Source: Synergistaceae bacterium UBA1037 (GTDB lineage Bacteria; Synergistota; Synergistia; Synergistales; Synergistaceae). Taken from it: DNA of 31,101 bases. The position numbers and the translations under genes are program-made. The stretch is taken from assembly GCA_002316795.1 (NCBI GenBank), contig DCEE01000027.1, forward strand, positions 1 to 31,101, read 5' to 3'. Under the pieces are notes generated by a model that did not search any database, was not told the origin of the DNA, and saw only the letters and a list, made by a program, of their open reading frames with translations. Below are positions 15,983-24,133 of the stretch, in pieces. The stretch's first letter is position 1, and every line of letters starts with the position of its first letter.

Positions 15983-16004
15983 ATCATATAGAAAAAAATG
16001 TATA
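15976..16004 (-). promoter_or_regulatory. perR promoter
   Basis: On the minus strand TATACA (15999-16004) is followed by exactly 17 bp and a perfect TATAAT (15976-15981). The predicted start is near 15969, about 36 nt before the perR ATG. Confidence 0.65.
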
Positions 16005-16052
16005 TATGAAGGGAAAAATACTTAAACGATAATAATTGTAAGATGCGTCTAC

Positions 16053-16082
16053 TTGCGTAATTTTCTACATACAAGCTATAAT
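16053..16082 (+). promoter_or_regulatory. tRNA-Gln promoter
   Basis: TTGCGT (16053-16058), 18 bp and a perfect TATAAT (16077-16082) place the transcription start near 16089, ten bases before the mature tRNA. It faces away from the perR promoter. Confidence 0.7.
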
Positions 16083-16098
16083 GTCCGTTGCACGTTAA

Positions 16099-16172
16099 TG
16101 GGGTGTAGCCAAGAGGAAAGGCAGCGGACTTTGGATCCGCCACCGATGGTTCGAATCCATCCACCCCAGCCA
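16099..16172 (+). tRNA. tRNA-Gln (anticodon TTG), CCA encoded
   Basis: The cloverleaf is complete. The acceptor stem is TGGGGTG/CACCCCA, the D stem GCC/GGC, the anticodon stem GCGGA/TCCGC with loop CTTTGGA (anticodon TTG, reading CAA), and the T stem GATGG/CCATC with loop TTCGAAT. The discriminator base is G and CCA is encoded in the DNA. Length is 74 nt including CCA. Confidence 0.96.
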
Positions 16173-16185
16173 CCGATCAGTGGCC

Positions 16186-16218
16186 GGGTAGGCAGGCAAA
16201 ATGCCTTCCCAATGTTTT
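16186..16218 (+). terminator. Possible terminator after tRNA-Gln
   Basis: GGGTAGGCA (16186-16194) pairs with TGCCTTCCC (16202-16210) with one T-T mismatch and a 7-nt loop, followed by AATGTTTTAC. The T-run is weak. A smaller hairpin, GCCAC/GTGGC, overlaps the tRNA 3' end just before it. Confidence 0.45.
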
Positions 16219-16233
16219 ACTGTGTTTTATAAT
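16206..16233 (+). promoter_or_regulatory. Candidate glmU promoter
   Basis: TTCCCA (16206-16211, four of six), 16 bp and a perfect TATAAT (16228-16233) lie about 32 nt before the glmU ATG. The -35 overlaps the preceding hairpin's 3' arm. Confidence 0.45.
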
Positions 16234-16264
16234 ACTATCTTTTTTGATGAAAGGAGCCGGAGTC

Positions 16265-17662
16265 ATGCAGCATGGACAGAACAAAATCTGTGTATTGATA
16301 CTCGCAGCAGGCAAAGGTACACGAATGCGCAGTAAGACACCCAAAGTCCTTCATAAAATACTGGAAGAACCACTCCTTTACTATCCGCTTTCAGAATTGA
16401 TATCTGCAGGTTTCAAAGATATATCCGTAATGGTAGGCTTTTCGGGAGAGATTGTCGAAGAATGGATCAAAGGCGAGTTCTCCGAAATAAATGTATTATG
16501 GCAGAAAGAGCAGCTCGGCACGGGGCACGCAGCAAGGCTTGCCCGGGACTGGTGGAAGGATTATGAGAACGTGGTTATCCTGCCGGGCGACACTCCGCTG
16601 ATAAAAGCAGACACCCTCCGTAAATTCATAAATGCCCACATTGAAAATGATAACAGCTGCAGCTTTCTGAGTTTTGACCTTCCGGACCCGGCCGGTTACG
16701 GCAGGGTCATTAGAGACGGACTTTCAGTAAGGATAGTCGAACACAAGGACGCGACCCCTGATGAAAGAAAATGCCGTGAAGTGAACAGCGGGATGTATGT
16801 TTTCAAAACCTCCGCGCTATCCTCGGTAATTGACGGGCTGAACTGTGTTAACAGCCAGAAGGAGTACTACCTGCCGGATGCAGTTGCCCTTATAGAGCAA
16901 GACGGAGGGCGCACTGATGCCGTGAAGGCGTCCGATGCGACCGAATTCCTCGGGATAAACGACCCCAACCAGCTTGCCGCGGCAGCCTCGGTAATGAAGA
17001 AAAGGATACTCGATAAATGGATGGACAGCGGCGTAAGATGCAATGACCCGGCCTCAACGTGGATAGGTCCAAAAGTCGAGCTGGGAGAGGATGTCGAGAT
17101 CTGGCCAAGTGTTCAGCTGTGGGGAAGGACATCGATAGGAAGCGGATGCACAGTGGGCAGCTTTACCGTCATTTCGGACTCCGTCCTTGAAGACTGCGTC
17201 GAGATAGTCGGATCGGTAAGGATCAAAAAAAGCAGAGTTGGCGAAAGGTCAACAGTGGGCCCATTTGTGTTTATTCGTGACGGCGCCGAGCTTCACTCTG
17301 ATGTTCATGTGGGAAGGTTCGTAGAGATCAAAAAAAGCACAGTGCGAAGCGGGGCAAAAGTGCCTCACCTCTCTTATGTCGGGGATGCTGATATCGGTGA
17401 AAAGACCAACATAGGCGCTGGTACGATAACCTGCAATTATGACGGAGAAAAAAAGAATTTTACAAAAATTGGCAACAATTGTTTTGTCGGCAGTGATACA
17501 ATGTTTGTAGCACCGGTGACGATCGGGGACGATGTCGTGACAGCGGCAGGTTCGGTGATAACGCAGGATATTCCCGACGGCGCGCTTGGAGTCGCGAGGG
17601 CAAGACAGAAAAATATAGAAGGCTGGAGTTCCCGCAGGAAGATCCGCAAGGGAGGAAATTGA
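16265..17662 (+). CDS. glmU: Bifunctional GlmU: GlcN-1-P acetyltransferase / GlcNAc-1-P uridylyltransferase
   Basis: GlmU acetylates glucosamine-1-phosphate and then couples it to UTP, giving UDP-GlcNAc; GlmM in this window makes its substrate. The N-terminal uridylyltransferase domain has LAAGKGTRMRS with KVLHKI (about 14-31), EQLGTGHAA and LPGDTPL. From about residue 255 the C-terminal left-handed beta-helix shows hexapeptide repeats (IGSGCTVGSF, VGRFVEIKKS) and the acetyltransferase pocket GAGTITCNYDGEKK. At 465 residues it is full length. The ATG at 16265 has GGAG 8 nt upstream (16253-16256). Upstream in-frame TTG 16244 and ATG 16247 lack a site. prs follows after one base, forming an operon. 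Confidence 0.97.
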   Translation: MQHGQNKICVLILAAGKGTRMRSKTPKVLHKILEEPLLYYPLSELISAGFKDISVMVGFSGEIVEEWIKGEFSEINVLWQKEQLGTGHAARLARDWWKDYENVVILPGDTPLIKADTLRKFINAHIENDNSCSFLSFDLPDPAGYGRVIRDGLSVRIVEHKDATPDERKCREVNSGMYVFKTSALSSVIDGLNCVNSQKEYYLPDAVALIEQDGGRTDAVKASDATEFLGINDPNQLAAAASVMKKRILDKWMDSGVRCNDPASTWIGPKVELGEDVEIWPSVQLWGRTSIGSGCTVGSFTVISDSVLEDCVEIVGSVRIKKSRVGERSTVGPFVFIRDGAELHSDVHVGRFVEIKKSTVRSGAKVPHLSYVGDADIGEKTNIGAGTITCNYDGEKKNFTKIGNNCFVGSDTMFVAPVTIGDDVVTAAGSVITQDIPDGALGVARARQKNIEGWSSRRKIRKGGN

Positions 17663-17663
17663 C

Positions 17664-18635
17664 ATGTCTGCAGGTTTGAGGGAGGTCAAAATTTTTTCGG
17701 GGAGCGCTCATCAACAGTTTGCTGAGAGCATTTGCATGAATCTTGGAGTTCCCCTTTCGGCGTCAAAACTCTTCAGGTTTTCCGACGGAGAGATAGGCGT
17801 TTCGATAGAAGAGAGCGTAAGGGGTGCGGACGTATATGTGGTACAGCCTACATGCGAACCGGCAAACGAACACCTTATGGAACTTCTTATCATTGTCGAT
17901 GCTCTGAGGAGAGCATCCGTATACCGTGTCAATCTGGTCATGCCGTATTTCGGATATGCGAGGCAGGACAGGAAGACGCGCTCGAGGGAGCCCATCACAT
18001 CAAAACTGATCGCCAACCTTCTTGAAAAGGCAGGAGCAGACAGAGTGATCTCAGCAGATCTTCACGCGGGACAGATACAGGGATTCTTTGACATCCCAGT
18101 CGATCATCTGACCGGTGTACCGCTTCTTGCATCCTACTTTCACAGGACTCTTAAGAAAGATATCGATCAGGGACTTGTGACAGTTGTCTCCCCTGATATC
18201 GGAGGGGTCGTCAGGGCAAGAAAGTTTGCAGAACAGATAGGAAACGCCGATCTTGCCATAGTCGACAAGAGGCGCTCACACGAAGTGACGAATGTCTGCG
18301 AAGTTATGGAGATAATAGGAAACATCGAGGGAAGGACAGCGATCCTCGTAGACGACATAATCGACACTGCCGGTACTATGGTCAAGGCAGCTGAAGCTCT
18401 CCGTGCAAGAGGCGCAAAGGAGATCTACGCCTGCGCCACCCACGGAGTTCTCTCCGGGCCTGCAATAGACAGGCTGAAGTCGTCTCTTATCAAAGAAGTG
18501 GTCGTGACGGACACTATTCCGCTAAAAGAAGAGAAAAAGTTCGACAGACTGACTGTTCTTCCGATCGCGCCGCTTTTTGCGGAGGCTCTGAGGAGGATCC
18601 ATTCGGAACATTCCGTAAGCATCCTTTTCAGGTAG
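17664..18635 (+). CDS. prs: Ribose-phosphate pyrophosphokinase (PRPP synthetase)
   Basis: Prs makes phosphoribosyl pyrophosphate from ribose-5-phosphate and ATP for purine, pyrimidine, histidine, tryptophan and NAD synthesis. The protein has 323 residues, near the usual 315. It shows FSDGEIGVSIEESVRG at the N terminus, YFGYARQDRKTRSREPI with the ATP-contacting residues, the DLHAGQIQGFF metal/substrate loop, and the PRPP-binding site VDDIIDTAGTM near 230. GGGAGG inside the end of glmU is its ribosome site, and only one base separates the two genes. The glmU-prs-rplY-pth-mfd order is common in Gram-positive genomes. Confidence 0.97.
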   Translation: MSAGLREVKIFSGSAHQQFAESICMNLGVPLSASKLFRFSDGEIGVSIEESVRGADVYVVQPTCEPANEHLMELLIIVDALRRASVYRVNLVMPYFGYARQDRKTRSREPITSKLIANLLEKAGADRVISADLHAGQIQGFFDIPVDHLTGVPLLASYFHRTLKKDIDQGLVTVVSPDIGGVVRARKFAEQIGNADLAIVDKRRSHEVTNVCEVMEIIGNIEGRTAILVDDIIDTAGTMVKAAEALRARGAKEIYACATHGVLSGPAIDRLKSSLIKEVVVTDTIPLKEEKKFDRLTVLPIAPLFAEALRRIHSEHSVSILFR

Positions 18636-18655
18636 GAACGAACCTGGGTATCACC

Positions 18656-18672
18656 GCGGCGGGTTTTGCCGC
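18656..18672 (+). other. Short hairpin in the prs-rplY gap
   Basis: GCGGC (18656-18660) pairs with GCCGC (18668-18672) and is followed by TGAAAAGC. There is no T-run, so it is not a standard terminator. The stem and the TGAA after it resemble the GCGGC-TTT-GCCGC-GTGAAG module of element B, so it may be a lone degenerate copy, or a leader structure of rplY. Confidence 0.35.
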
Positions 18673-18732
18673 TGAAAAGCATAGAGCAAAAAAAATATCA
18701 GCAAGCATATATTTTCTGAGGAGGAAACACTG

Positions 18733-19404
18733 ATGGCAGCAAAAAAACAGCAGCACAAGATCGAATTTACAGTAAGAGAGACGACGGGTACCGGAGCATG
18801 CAGGAAGATCCGTTCAAAAAACATGGTCCCTGTCATACTTTACGGACCAGAACATAAACTCGGGCTTGCCGGGACGGTTTCCGCAAGAGCTATCGCGCCC
18901 ATAGCGAACAGCGAGGCAAGAGAGACGACCGTTATCGAGCTGACGATGCCCGACGGCAAGGAGTGCATGGCTCTCATCAGGGATGTCCAGCGCCATCCGA
19001 TCAGTCAGAACATCCGTCACATAGACTTTTACCAGGTCCTGAGGGGACATAAGATCAAGGTCGAAATACCGATCAGGGTGATAAACAGAGAAAATGCCCC
19101 CGGAGTCAAAGAGGGCGGTCTCCTCAATCAGATAACCAGGTCTGTCTCAGTCGATATCAAACCCCGCGACATCCCGGAGGACATTGTGATAGACGTTGCC
19201 GAGCTCAAACTAGGAGACGAAATTTTTGTCAGGGATCTTGCCCTGCCCGAGGGTTGCGATCTTCATACTCCTGCGGATACTCTTATACTTCAGATAACCC
19301 AGCCCAGAGCTGCTGCGGAGACCGAAGAAGAGGGACTTGAGGGAGAAAAGGCCGAAGTCGAAGTAGTTGCAAAGGGCAAAGCAAAGGAAGAAGATAAAGA
19401 TTAA
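18733..19404 (+). CDS. rplY: 50S ribosomal protein L25 (CTC/TL5 long form)
   Basis: L25/CTC binds 5S rRNA in the large subunit and is stress-linked in Bacillus. The N-terminal L25 beta-barrel (about 6-95) includes RETTGTGACRKIR and the VQRHPISQNIRHIDFYQV segment. It is followed by a TL5-type beta domain (about 100-195) with RDIPEDIVIDVAEL and LPEGCDLHTPADTLI. The last 25 residues are Glu/Lys-rich, as in many long L25 proteins. Length 223 fits the two-domain form rather than the short E. coli L25. GAGGAGG at about 18718-18724 is a strong ribosome site. The gene sits between prs and pth, its usual context. Confidence 0.95.
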   Translation: MAAKKQQHKIEFTVRETTGTGACRKIRSKNMVPVILYGPEHKLGLAGTVSARAIAPIANSEARETTVIELTMPDGKECMALIRDVQRHPISQNIRHIDFYQVLRGHKIKVEIPIRVINRENAPGVKEGGLLNQITRSVSVDIKPRDIPEDIVIDVAELKLGDEIFVRDLALPEGCDLHTPADTLILQITQPRAAAETEEEGLEGEKAEVEVVAKGKAKEEDKD

Positions 19405-19428
19405 AACAGGAGAAAACGTGACTCCGTT

Positions 19429-20019
19429 ATGAAACTGATCGTAGGCCTTGGAAATCCTGGTGTTGAGTATGCCTGGACCAGGCATAACGCAGGTTGGCTC
19501 ATGATAGATTCTTTTGTTTCAAGGCTGGGACTCTCCGAACCCAGAATGAAATTCAGAGGGGCTTTTTGGGGGCCTGTGTTTCATAACGGTGAGAAGATCT
19601 GCCTGCTGAAGCCGTATACATATATGAACCTAAGCGGTCTCGCTGTAGTTGAGGCTGTAAACTACCAGAACATCGTACCGTCCGATATCCTTGTCATATA
19701 TGACGATGCCGCGCTTCCCTTCGGAAGGATCCGGATCAGGGAAAAAGGCTCGGCAGGAGGACAAAAGGGAATGATGTCGATCCTGGGAGCCCTGAAAACA
19801 TTCGATGTTCCAAGGCTCAGGATAGGTGTCGGCGAACCGCAGGGAGCCGTTAATATGGCTGACTGGGTCCTTGGCAGGATACCTCCTGGCCAGAAGGATA
19901 TGTGGCATAAACTCGAGGATATCGCATGGGAAGCCCTCAATATCTGGCTGAAAGACGATATCCAAAAAGCTATGAGTTCCATCAACGGACTCAGGCTTGA
20001 TGGCTTGGGTAAAGCGTGA
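19429..20019 (+). CDS. pth: Peptidyl-tRNA hydrolase
   Basis: Pth releases peptides from prematurely dissociated peptidyl-tRNA so the tRNA can be reused. The 196-residue protein has the expected catalytic set: N9 in GLGNPG, H19 in TRHNAGW, Asn in the YMNLSG motif (about 65-70), and Asp in the YDDAALPFGRIRIR region (about 90-105), then GSAGGQKGMMSIL. It follows rplY by 24 nt and precedes mfd, with which it overlaps or nearly touches depending on the mfd start. Confidence 0.96.
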   Translation: MKLIVGLGNPGVEYAWTRHNAGWLMIDSFVSRLGLSEPRMKFRGAFWGPVFHNGEKICLLKPYTYMNLSGLAVVEAVNYQNIVPSDILVIYDDAALPFGRIRIREKGSAGGQKGMMSILGALKTFDVPRLRIGVGEPQGAVNMADWVLGRIPPGQKDMWHKLEDIAWEALNIWLKDDIQKAMSSINGLRLDGLGKA

Positions 20020-23000
20020 AAGAATGCAGGATAAAGAAAAAGACGGCAGGCCGGTAAGCAGTCTCTTTGATCTTGACGAAGAGGCATGGCTGCGGAATAA
20101 ATCAGTACATCTTGTATCAAAGGGAGCAATGAGGAGTTGGGCTGCAAGGGATCCCGACACCTCATTGCTTGTTTTGCTTCCGGACCAGAGACAGGTAAGG
20201 GACTTTGCCGCTGACTGCGAGACTCTCGGTACGATCAAAAAGGTCACGGAGCTTCCCGAAATGCCCCTTACGGAAGATGAATCCAGGTCAGAGGCGCTCA
20301 AAGTTCAAAGAGGAGGCATACTTGAACACTTCAGGATCTATGGGGGGACGATGGCCGCTACTCCGGCATCTCTTCTTGCTCCGTTTTCTGCGGGCGGAGA
20401 TCATTTTGAGATAGAAAAGGGCAGTAACGACCCAAGGCAAAGGCTCCTTGGCTGGCTTGTACAAAAGGGATACGAGAGAAGCGAGCTTGTCTGGTCCCCT
20501 GGACAATATGTCTCAAGGGGCAGCATAATAGACGTCTTCAGTCCTTCAGATCCTTACCCAGTAAGGCTTGAATTTTTTGACGACGAAATTGAAAGCATAA
20601 GGTTTTTTGACCCCGAGACCCAAAAAAGCCTTCGTACCCTAAATAAATGTTCTGTTAAAAGCCTCATATCGAAAAAGGAGACTGAACTCGAAAAATATCT
20701 CCCCTATGATATGAGAGTCATTTTCTTCGATCCCAAAGGACTTGATATGACCGCAGAAAATTCTGTCTGGCTGTGGCAAAACCTCGAACGCGACAGGCAA
20801 AACGCTGTCCCATGGAAAAAGTGGGAGGAACTCTGCGTTTTTTTTACGAAGTTTAAAAGAATAAGGGTAACGAGAGACGTAAAAAATACATCATTAAGAC
20901 TTGCTGTCAAACAGTTTCCTCTTTTCAGGGGCAGACTCAGGGATGTCGATCACTACTGCGAAGAACTTCTCAGAGAAGGCGTTTCGGTCGAAGTCTTCTC
21001 TGAATCAAAACTTAACCTTTCATGGGCCGAATCAAGAGGTTACGCTGCTGTCAAAGGAGTGCTTTCTGAAGGCTTTGTCGATGTCCTGACAAAAAAGGCT
21101 GTCCTAACGGATCTTGAGCTCTCCGGAGTCTCGCTTTCGAGACACAGGACAGAGGTGATAGCTCCCAGTGACTGGGGAGTCGGTCTGTTGCCGGGACAAT
21201 GGGTCGTACATGATGATTACGGCGTCTCCAGATATATGGGACCGCAGACGATAGAGACAGATGAAGGAGAAGAAGAATATCTGGTCCTGGAATTCGCCGA
21301 GGAAAGACGTCTTCTTATCCCTGTGCTCCATTTTTACAAAATATCTCCCTGGACGCCTCTGCAGGGCCAGGAACCGGTTCCTGACAACCTCAGGGGAACA
21401 CTGTGGAAAAAGGCCTCTGCCAAGGCTAAAGAGATGGCGGAAAAGGCCGCCAAAGAGCTTGTCAGCATATATGCCGCAAGAGAACTCACAAAAGGCTTAT
21501 CTTTCCCGTCCAACAGGGAATTGATGAAGGAACTGGAGGATGGTTTCATCTATGCTGAGACCAACGACCAGATAAAGGCCATCCGTGATGTTGAGAATGA
21601 CATGGAAAGGCCTGTTCCAATGGACAGGCTGGTTGTGGGAGACGTTGGATTCGGCAAGACAGAGGTAGCGATCAGAGCAGCCGGTAAGGCTGCCTTCGGC
21701 GGCAGCCAGGTCGCGATACTTGCCCCGACGACGCTCCTCGCTCAACAGCATTATGAGACATTTTCTGCAAGGTTCGGCAACCTTCCGATAAGAGTTGAGG
21801 TCGTTTCGAGGTTTGTCCCGTTCGCTGCCCAGAAAAAAATACTGGAAGACCTCAAAGAGGGCAAGGTAGATATAATAATCGGGACCCACAGACTTCTCAG
21901 CCAGGACGTCTTATTCAAAGACCTGGGGCTTGTCGTCGTGGATGAAGAGCACCGGTTCGGAGTCATGCACAAGGAGCATCTGAAAAAGATGACGCCGGGA
22001 GTTGACGTGCTCATGCTTTCAGCCACTCCCATACCCCGTTCGCTTTCCCTCTCTATCAGCGGACTCAGGGACATCTCGCTGCTTCAGACACCCCCTCAAA
22101 GGAGATTGCCGGTCCTTACTGTAGTAAGACCATGGTCAGAGGAACTTTTGAAAAGTGCTGTCCTGCGGGAGAAGAACAGGGGAGGGCAGGTCTTCTTCGT
22201 ACACAACAGGATCAATGACATTCATGAACGTACCGTTATGCTTAAAAGGCTATTCCCAAAACTCAGCATCGCAGTCGCACACAGCAGGACACCGGAAGCC
22301 CAGCTGGAGAATACTATGATGAAATTCTCGCTGGGTGAGATAGATATACTGATATGCACGACTATTGTCGAAAGCGGTCTGGACATACCAATGGCAAATA
22401 CTCTCATCGTTGACGATGCTCACGAGCTCGGGCTTGCCCAGATGTACCAGCTGAGGGGCCGTGTCGGAAGAAGGGAAGAACAGGCATACGCGTTCCTCTT
22501 CTACCCTCACGATGCGCATCTGTCAGTTGAGGCAAGCGAAAGACTTGAGGCCATAGCGGAGCTGGATGAACTTGGAGCAGGTTACAGTCTTGCGCAGAGG
22601 GACCTTCAGATAAGAGGAGGAGGAGACCTCATCGGTATAGCCCAGCACGGCAATTCTACTAGGGTCGGATACCAGAAATACTGTGACCTGCTTGCCGACG
22701 AGATCGCCAGGATAAAGGGAGAAAAGAAAAAAGCAGCAGAGGTGGAGATAGGGTTTCCGGCCGCCATACCAGGAAACTATCTCCCGCAGGAAAACCTGCG
22801 TGTAACTCTTTACAGGAGGATGCTCAAAACAGACTCTCCCGAAGAGGCTCTGGCACTTAAAGATGAGACGACAGACCGTTACGGGAAGATGCCGCCTGTG
22901 ATTGATTTTCTGATGGACCTGACTTTTGTCAGATCGGCGGCTCCCGGCCTTCAGATCACAAAAATTTTATGCAGCAGTCATGAAACTGTCATACAGGGAG

Positions 23001-23131
23001 ATCCCGATGGCAGGTGGACCACTCTTGATCTCAGGCTGCCATGGATGCGGAGGCTCGATGGTTTTGTCGGCCCCGGCGGATATGTTGGAATGTGCATTTT
23101 GGCGGAGCTGATAAAAGGAAAAATCGGGTAA
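20000..23131 (+). CDS. mfd: Transcription-repair coupling factor
   Basis: Mfd is the ATP-driven translocase that removes RNA polymerase stalled at DNA damage and recruits UvrA. In order it shows a UvrB-like N-terminal region (IIDVFSPSDPYPVRLEFFDD), a CarD-type RNA polymerase interaction domain at about 395-455 (PGQWVVHDDYGV), helicase Walker A GDVGFGKTE with K553, the DEEH box near 648, SATPIPRSL, helicase motifs V/VI ending in QLRGRVGR, and the C-terminal TRCF domain. At about 1043 residues it is roughly 100 shorter than E. coli or Bacillus Mfd, and the loss lies before the RNA polymerase domain. The start is uncertain. ATG 20000 overlaps pth by 20 nt with a weak AGG upstream; ATG 20024 lies just after the pth stop but has no good ribosome site. 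Confidence 0.95.
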   Translation: MAWVKRERMQDKEKDGRPVSSLFDLDEEAWLRNKSVHLVSKGAMRSWAARDPDTSLLVLLPDQRQVRDFAADCETLGTIKKVTELPEMPLTEDESRSEALKVQRGGILEHFRIYGGTMAATPASLLAPFSAGGDHFEIEKGSNDPRQRLLGWLVQKGYERSELVWSPGQYVSRGSIIDVFSPSDPYPVRLEFFDDEIESIRFFDPETQKSLRTLNKCSVKSLISKKETELEKYLPYDMRVIFFDPKGLDMTAENSVWLWQNLERDRQNAVPWKKWEELCVFFTKFKRIRVTRDVKNTSLRLAVKQFPLFRGRLRDVDHYCEELLREGVSVEVFSESKLNLSWAESRGYAAVKGVLSEGFVDVLTKKAVLTDLELSGVSLSRHRTEVIAPSDWGVGLLPGQWVVHDDYGVSRYMGPQTIETDEGEEEYLVLEFAEERRLLIPVLHFYKISPWTPLQGQEPVPDNLRGTLWKKASAKAKEMAEKAAKELVSIYAARELTKGLSFPSNRELMKELEDGFIYAETNDQIKAIRDVENDMERPVPMDRLVVGDVGFGKTEVAIRAAGKAAFGGSQVAILAPTTLLAQQHYETFSARFGNLPIRVEVVSRFVPFAAQKKILEDLKEGKVDIIIGTHRLLSQDVLFKDLGLVVVDEEHRFGVMHKEHLKKMTPGVDVLMLSATPIPRSLSLSISGLRDISLLQTPPQRRLPVLTVVRPWSEELLKSAVLREKNRGGQVFFVHNRINDIHERTVMLKRLFPKLSIAVAHSRTPEAQLENTMMKFSLGEIDILICTTIVESGLDIPMANTLIVDDAHELGLAQMYQLRGRVGRREEQAYAFLFYPHDAHLSVEASERLEAIAELDELGAGYSLAQRDLQIRGGGDLIGIAQHGNSTRVGYQKYCDLLADEIARIKGEKKKAAEVEIGFPAAIPGNYLPQENLRVTLYRRMLKTDSPEEALALKDETTDRYGKMPPVIDFLMDLTFVRSAAPGLQITKILCSSHETVIQGDPDGRWTTLDLRLPWMRRLDGFVGPGGYVGMCILAELIKGKIG

Positions 23132-23134
23132 ATC

Positions 23135-23143
23135 TGCTAGAAT
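23135..23143 (+). promoter_or_regulatory. Possible extended -10 promoter for mazG
   Basis: TGC-TAGAAT (an extended -10 form) lies just after the mfd stop and about 23 nt before the mazG ATG. No convincing -35 is present at the right distance, so this is weak. Confidence 0.3.
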
Positions 23144-23165
23144 AGATTGGTTGGGAGGCGCTGTA

Positions 23166-23978
23166 ATGACTCAGAAGCAGGCAATAGGAGAAAAGTTTAT
23201 AAAACTTGTGGATGTGATGAAACGCCTTAGGGCTCCTGACGGCTGCCCCTGGGACAGGGAGCAGGACTATCTTTCACTCAGGCGCTATATAATTGAAGAG
23301 GCATATGAACTTATAGAGGCAATAGAAAATAAAAACAGGGACAACATCTGTGAAGAATGCGGAGATCTGTTGCTTCAGGTCGTTTTTGTTTCGGCACTGG
23401 CTGAAGAGATTGGCGAGTTTAACATATGCAATGTAATGGACCATCTGACAGAAAAACTGATAAGGCGCCACCCTCATGTATTTGGCGACACAATAGTTAA
23501 CAGTTCCGATGATGTACTGAAAAACTGGGAACAGATAAAAGTCGGGGAGAGACAGGCTAAAAAAGTCGACTCATCTCTTCTGGCAGGGATCCCAAGAGGC
23601 CTCCCGGGTCTTCTCAGGGCTTACAGGATACAGGAGAGGGCCGCTAAGGTGGGTTTTGACTGGCCAAAAGGAGACCCCTCGCCTGTCATTGCGAAGGTAG
23701 AAGAGGAACTGAACGAACTCAAAGACAACATCACAAACGGGGCCGTCAGGGAAGCGACAGAAGAAGAGCTGGGCGACCTTCTCTTTGCAGTTGCAAACCT
23801 GTCTAGGCATCTGAAGGCAGACCCCGAGACAACGCTTCACAAGGCATGCGTAAAATTCAGTGACAGGTTTCGGATAGTGGAGGCAGAAGTAGCAGTTTCC
23901 GGAAGAGAGTGGAGCGACTTCACCCTGGATGAGCTGGAAGGATTCTGGCAAAAGGCGAAGAGGCAGGAAGAAGAATAA
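23166..23978 (+). CDS. mazG: Nucleoside triphosphate pyrophosphohydrolase MazG
   Basis: MazG hydrolyses NTPs or dNTPs to monophosphates and pyrophosphate, clearing unwanted nucleotides. This is the full two-domain form (270 residues; E. coli has 263). The N-terminal domain carries LRAPDGCPWDREQ, EEAYELIEAI and EECGDLLLQVVF. The C-terminal domain repeats the metal motif as VEEELNELKD and EEELGDLLFAVANLSRHL. The ATG at 23166 has GGGAGG (23154-23159) upstream. An in-frame TTG at 23151 overlaps that region and is unlikely to be used. The mfd-mazG junction leaves only 34 nt. Repeat element B starts six bases after the stop. Confidence 0.95.
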   Translation: MTQKQAIGEKFIKLVDVMKRLRAPDGCPWDREQDYLSLRRYIIEEAYELIEAIENKNRDNICEECGDLLLQVVFVSALAEEIGEFNICNVMDHLTEKLIRRHPHVFGDTIVNSSDDVLKNWEQIKVGERQAKKVDSSLLAGIPRGLPGLLRAYRIQERAAKVGFDWPKGDPSPVIAKVEEELNELKDNITNGAVREATEEELGDLLFAVANLSRHLKADPETTLHKACVKFSDRFRIVEAEVAVSGREWSDFTLDELEGFWQKAKRQEEE

Positions 23979-24014
23979 AAGACGGCTGAGCAGTTGTAAA
24001 GGCGGTCAACAACA

Positions 24015-24046
24015 GGCAAGCGATTGGCAAGCAATGGCAAGCAGTT
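24015..24046 (+). repeat. GGCAAGC unit array of element B
   Basis: Three units, GGCAAGCGATT, GGCAAGCAAT and GGCAAGCAGTT, begin at 24015, 24026 and 24036. They match, on the opposite strand, the closing units of element A at 11968-12010. Confidence 0.8.
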
Positions 24047-24056
24047 GTAAGGACGT

Positions 24057-24133
24057 GCGGCTTTGCCGCGTGAAGTGCGACAGAAATATGTCGCGTGAAG
24101 CGATAGTGAAGCAGTGGTGAAGCGGTTGTAAGG
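24057..24133 (+). repeat. Hairpin-GTGAAG modules and GTGAAGC array of element B
   Basis: GCGGC-TTT-GCCGC (24057-24069) is followed by GTGAAG (24070-24075). GCGAC/GTCGC (24077-24094) is followed by GTGAAGC (24095). Further GTGAAGC units start at 24106 and 24117, and GTAAGGG starts at 24128, all exactly 11 bp apart. The same hairpin-then-GTGAAGC arrangement occurs in element A at 11668-11689 with a different stem. Confidence 0.82.

Noticed and set aside
18656..18672. Terminator after prs
   Set aside because: The hairpin lacks a following T-run on either strand.
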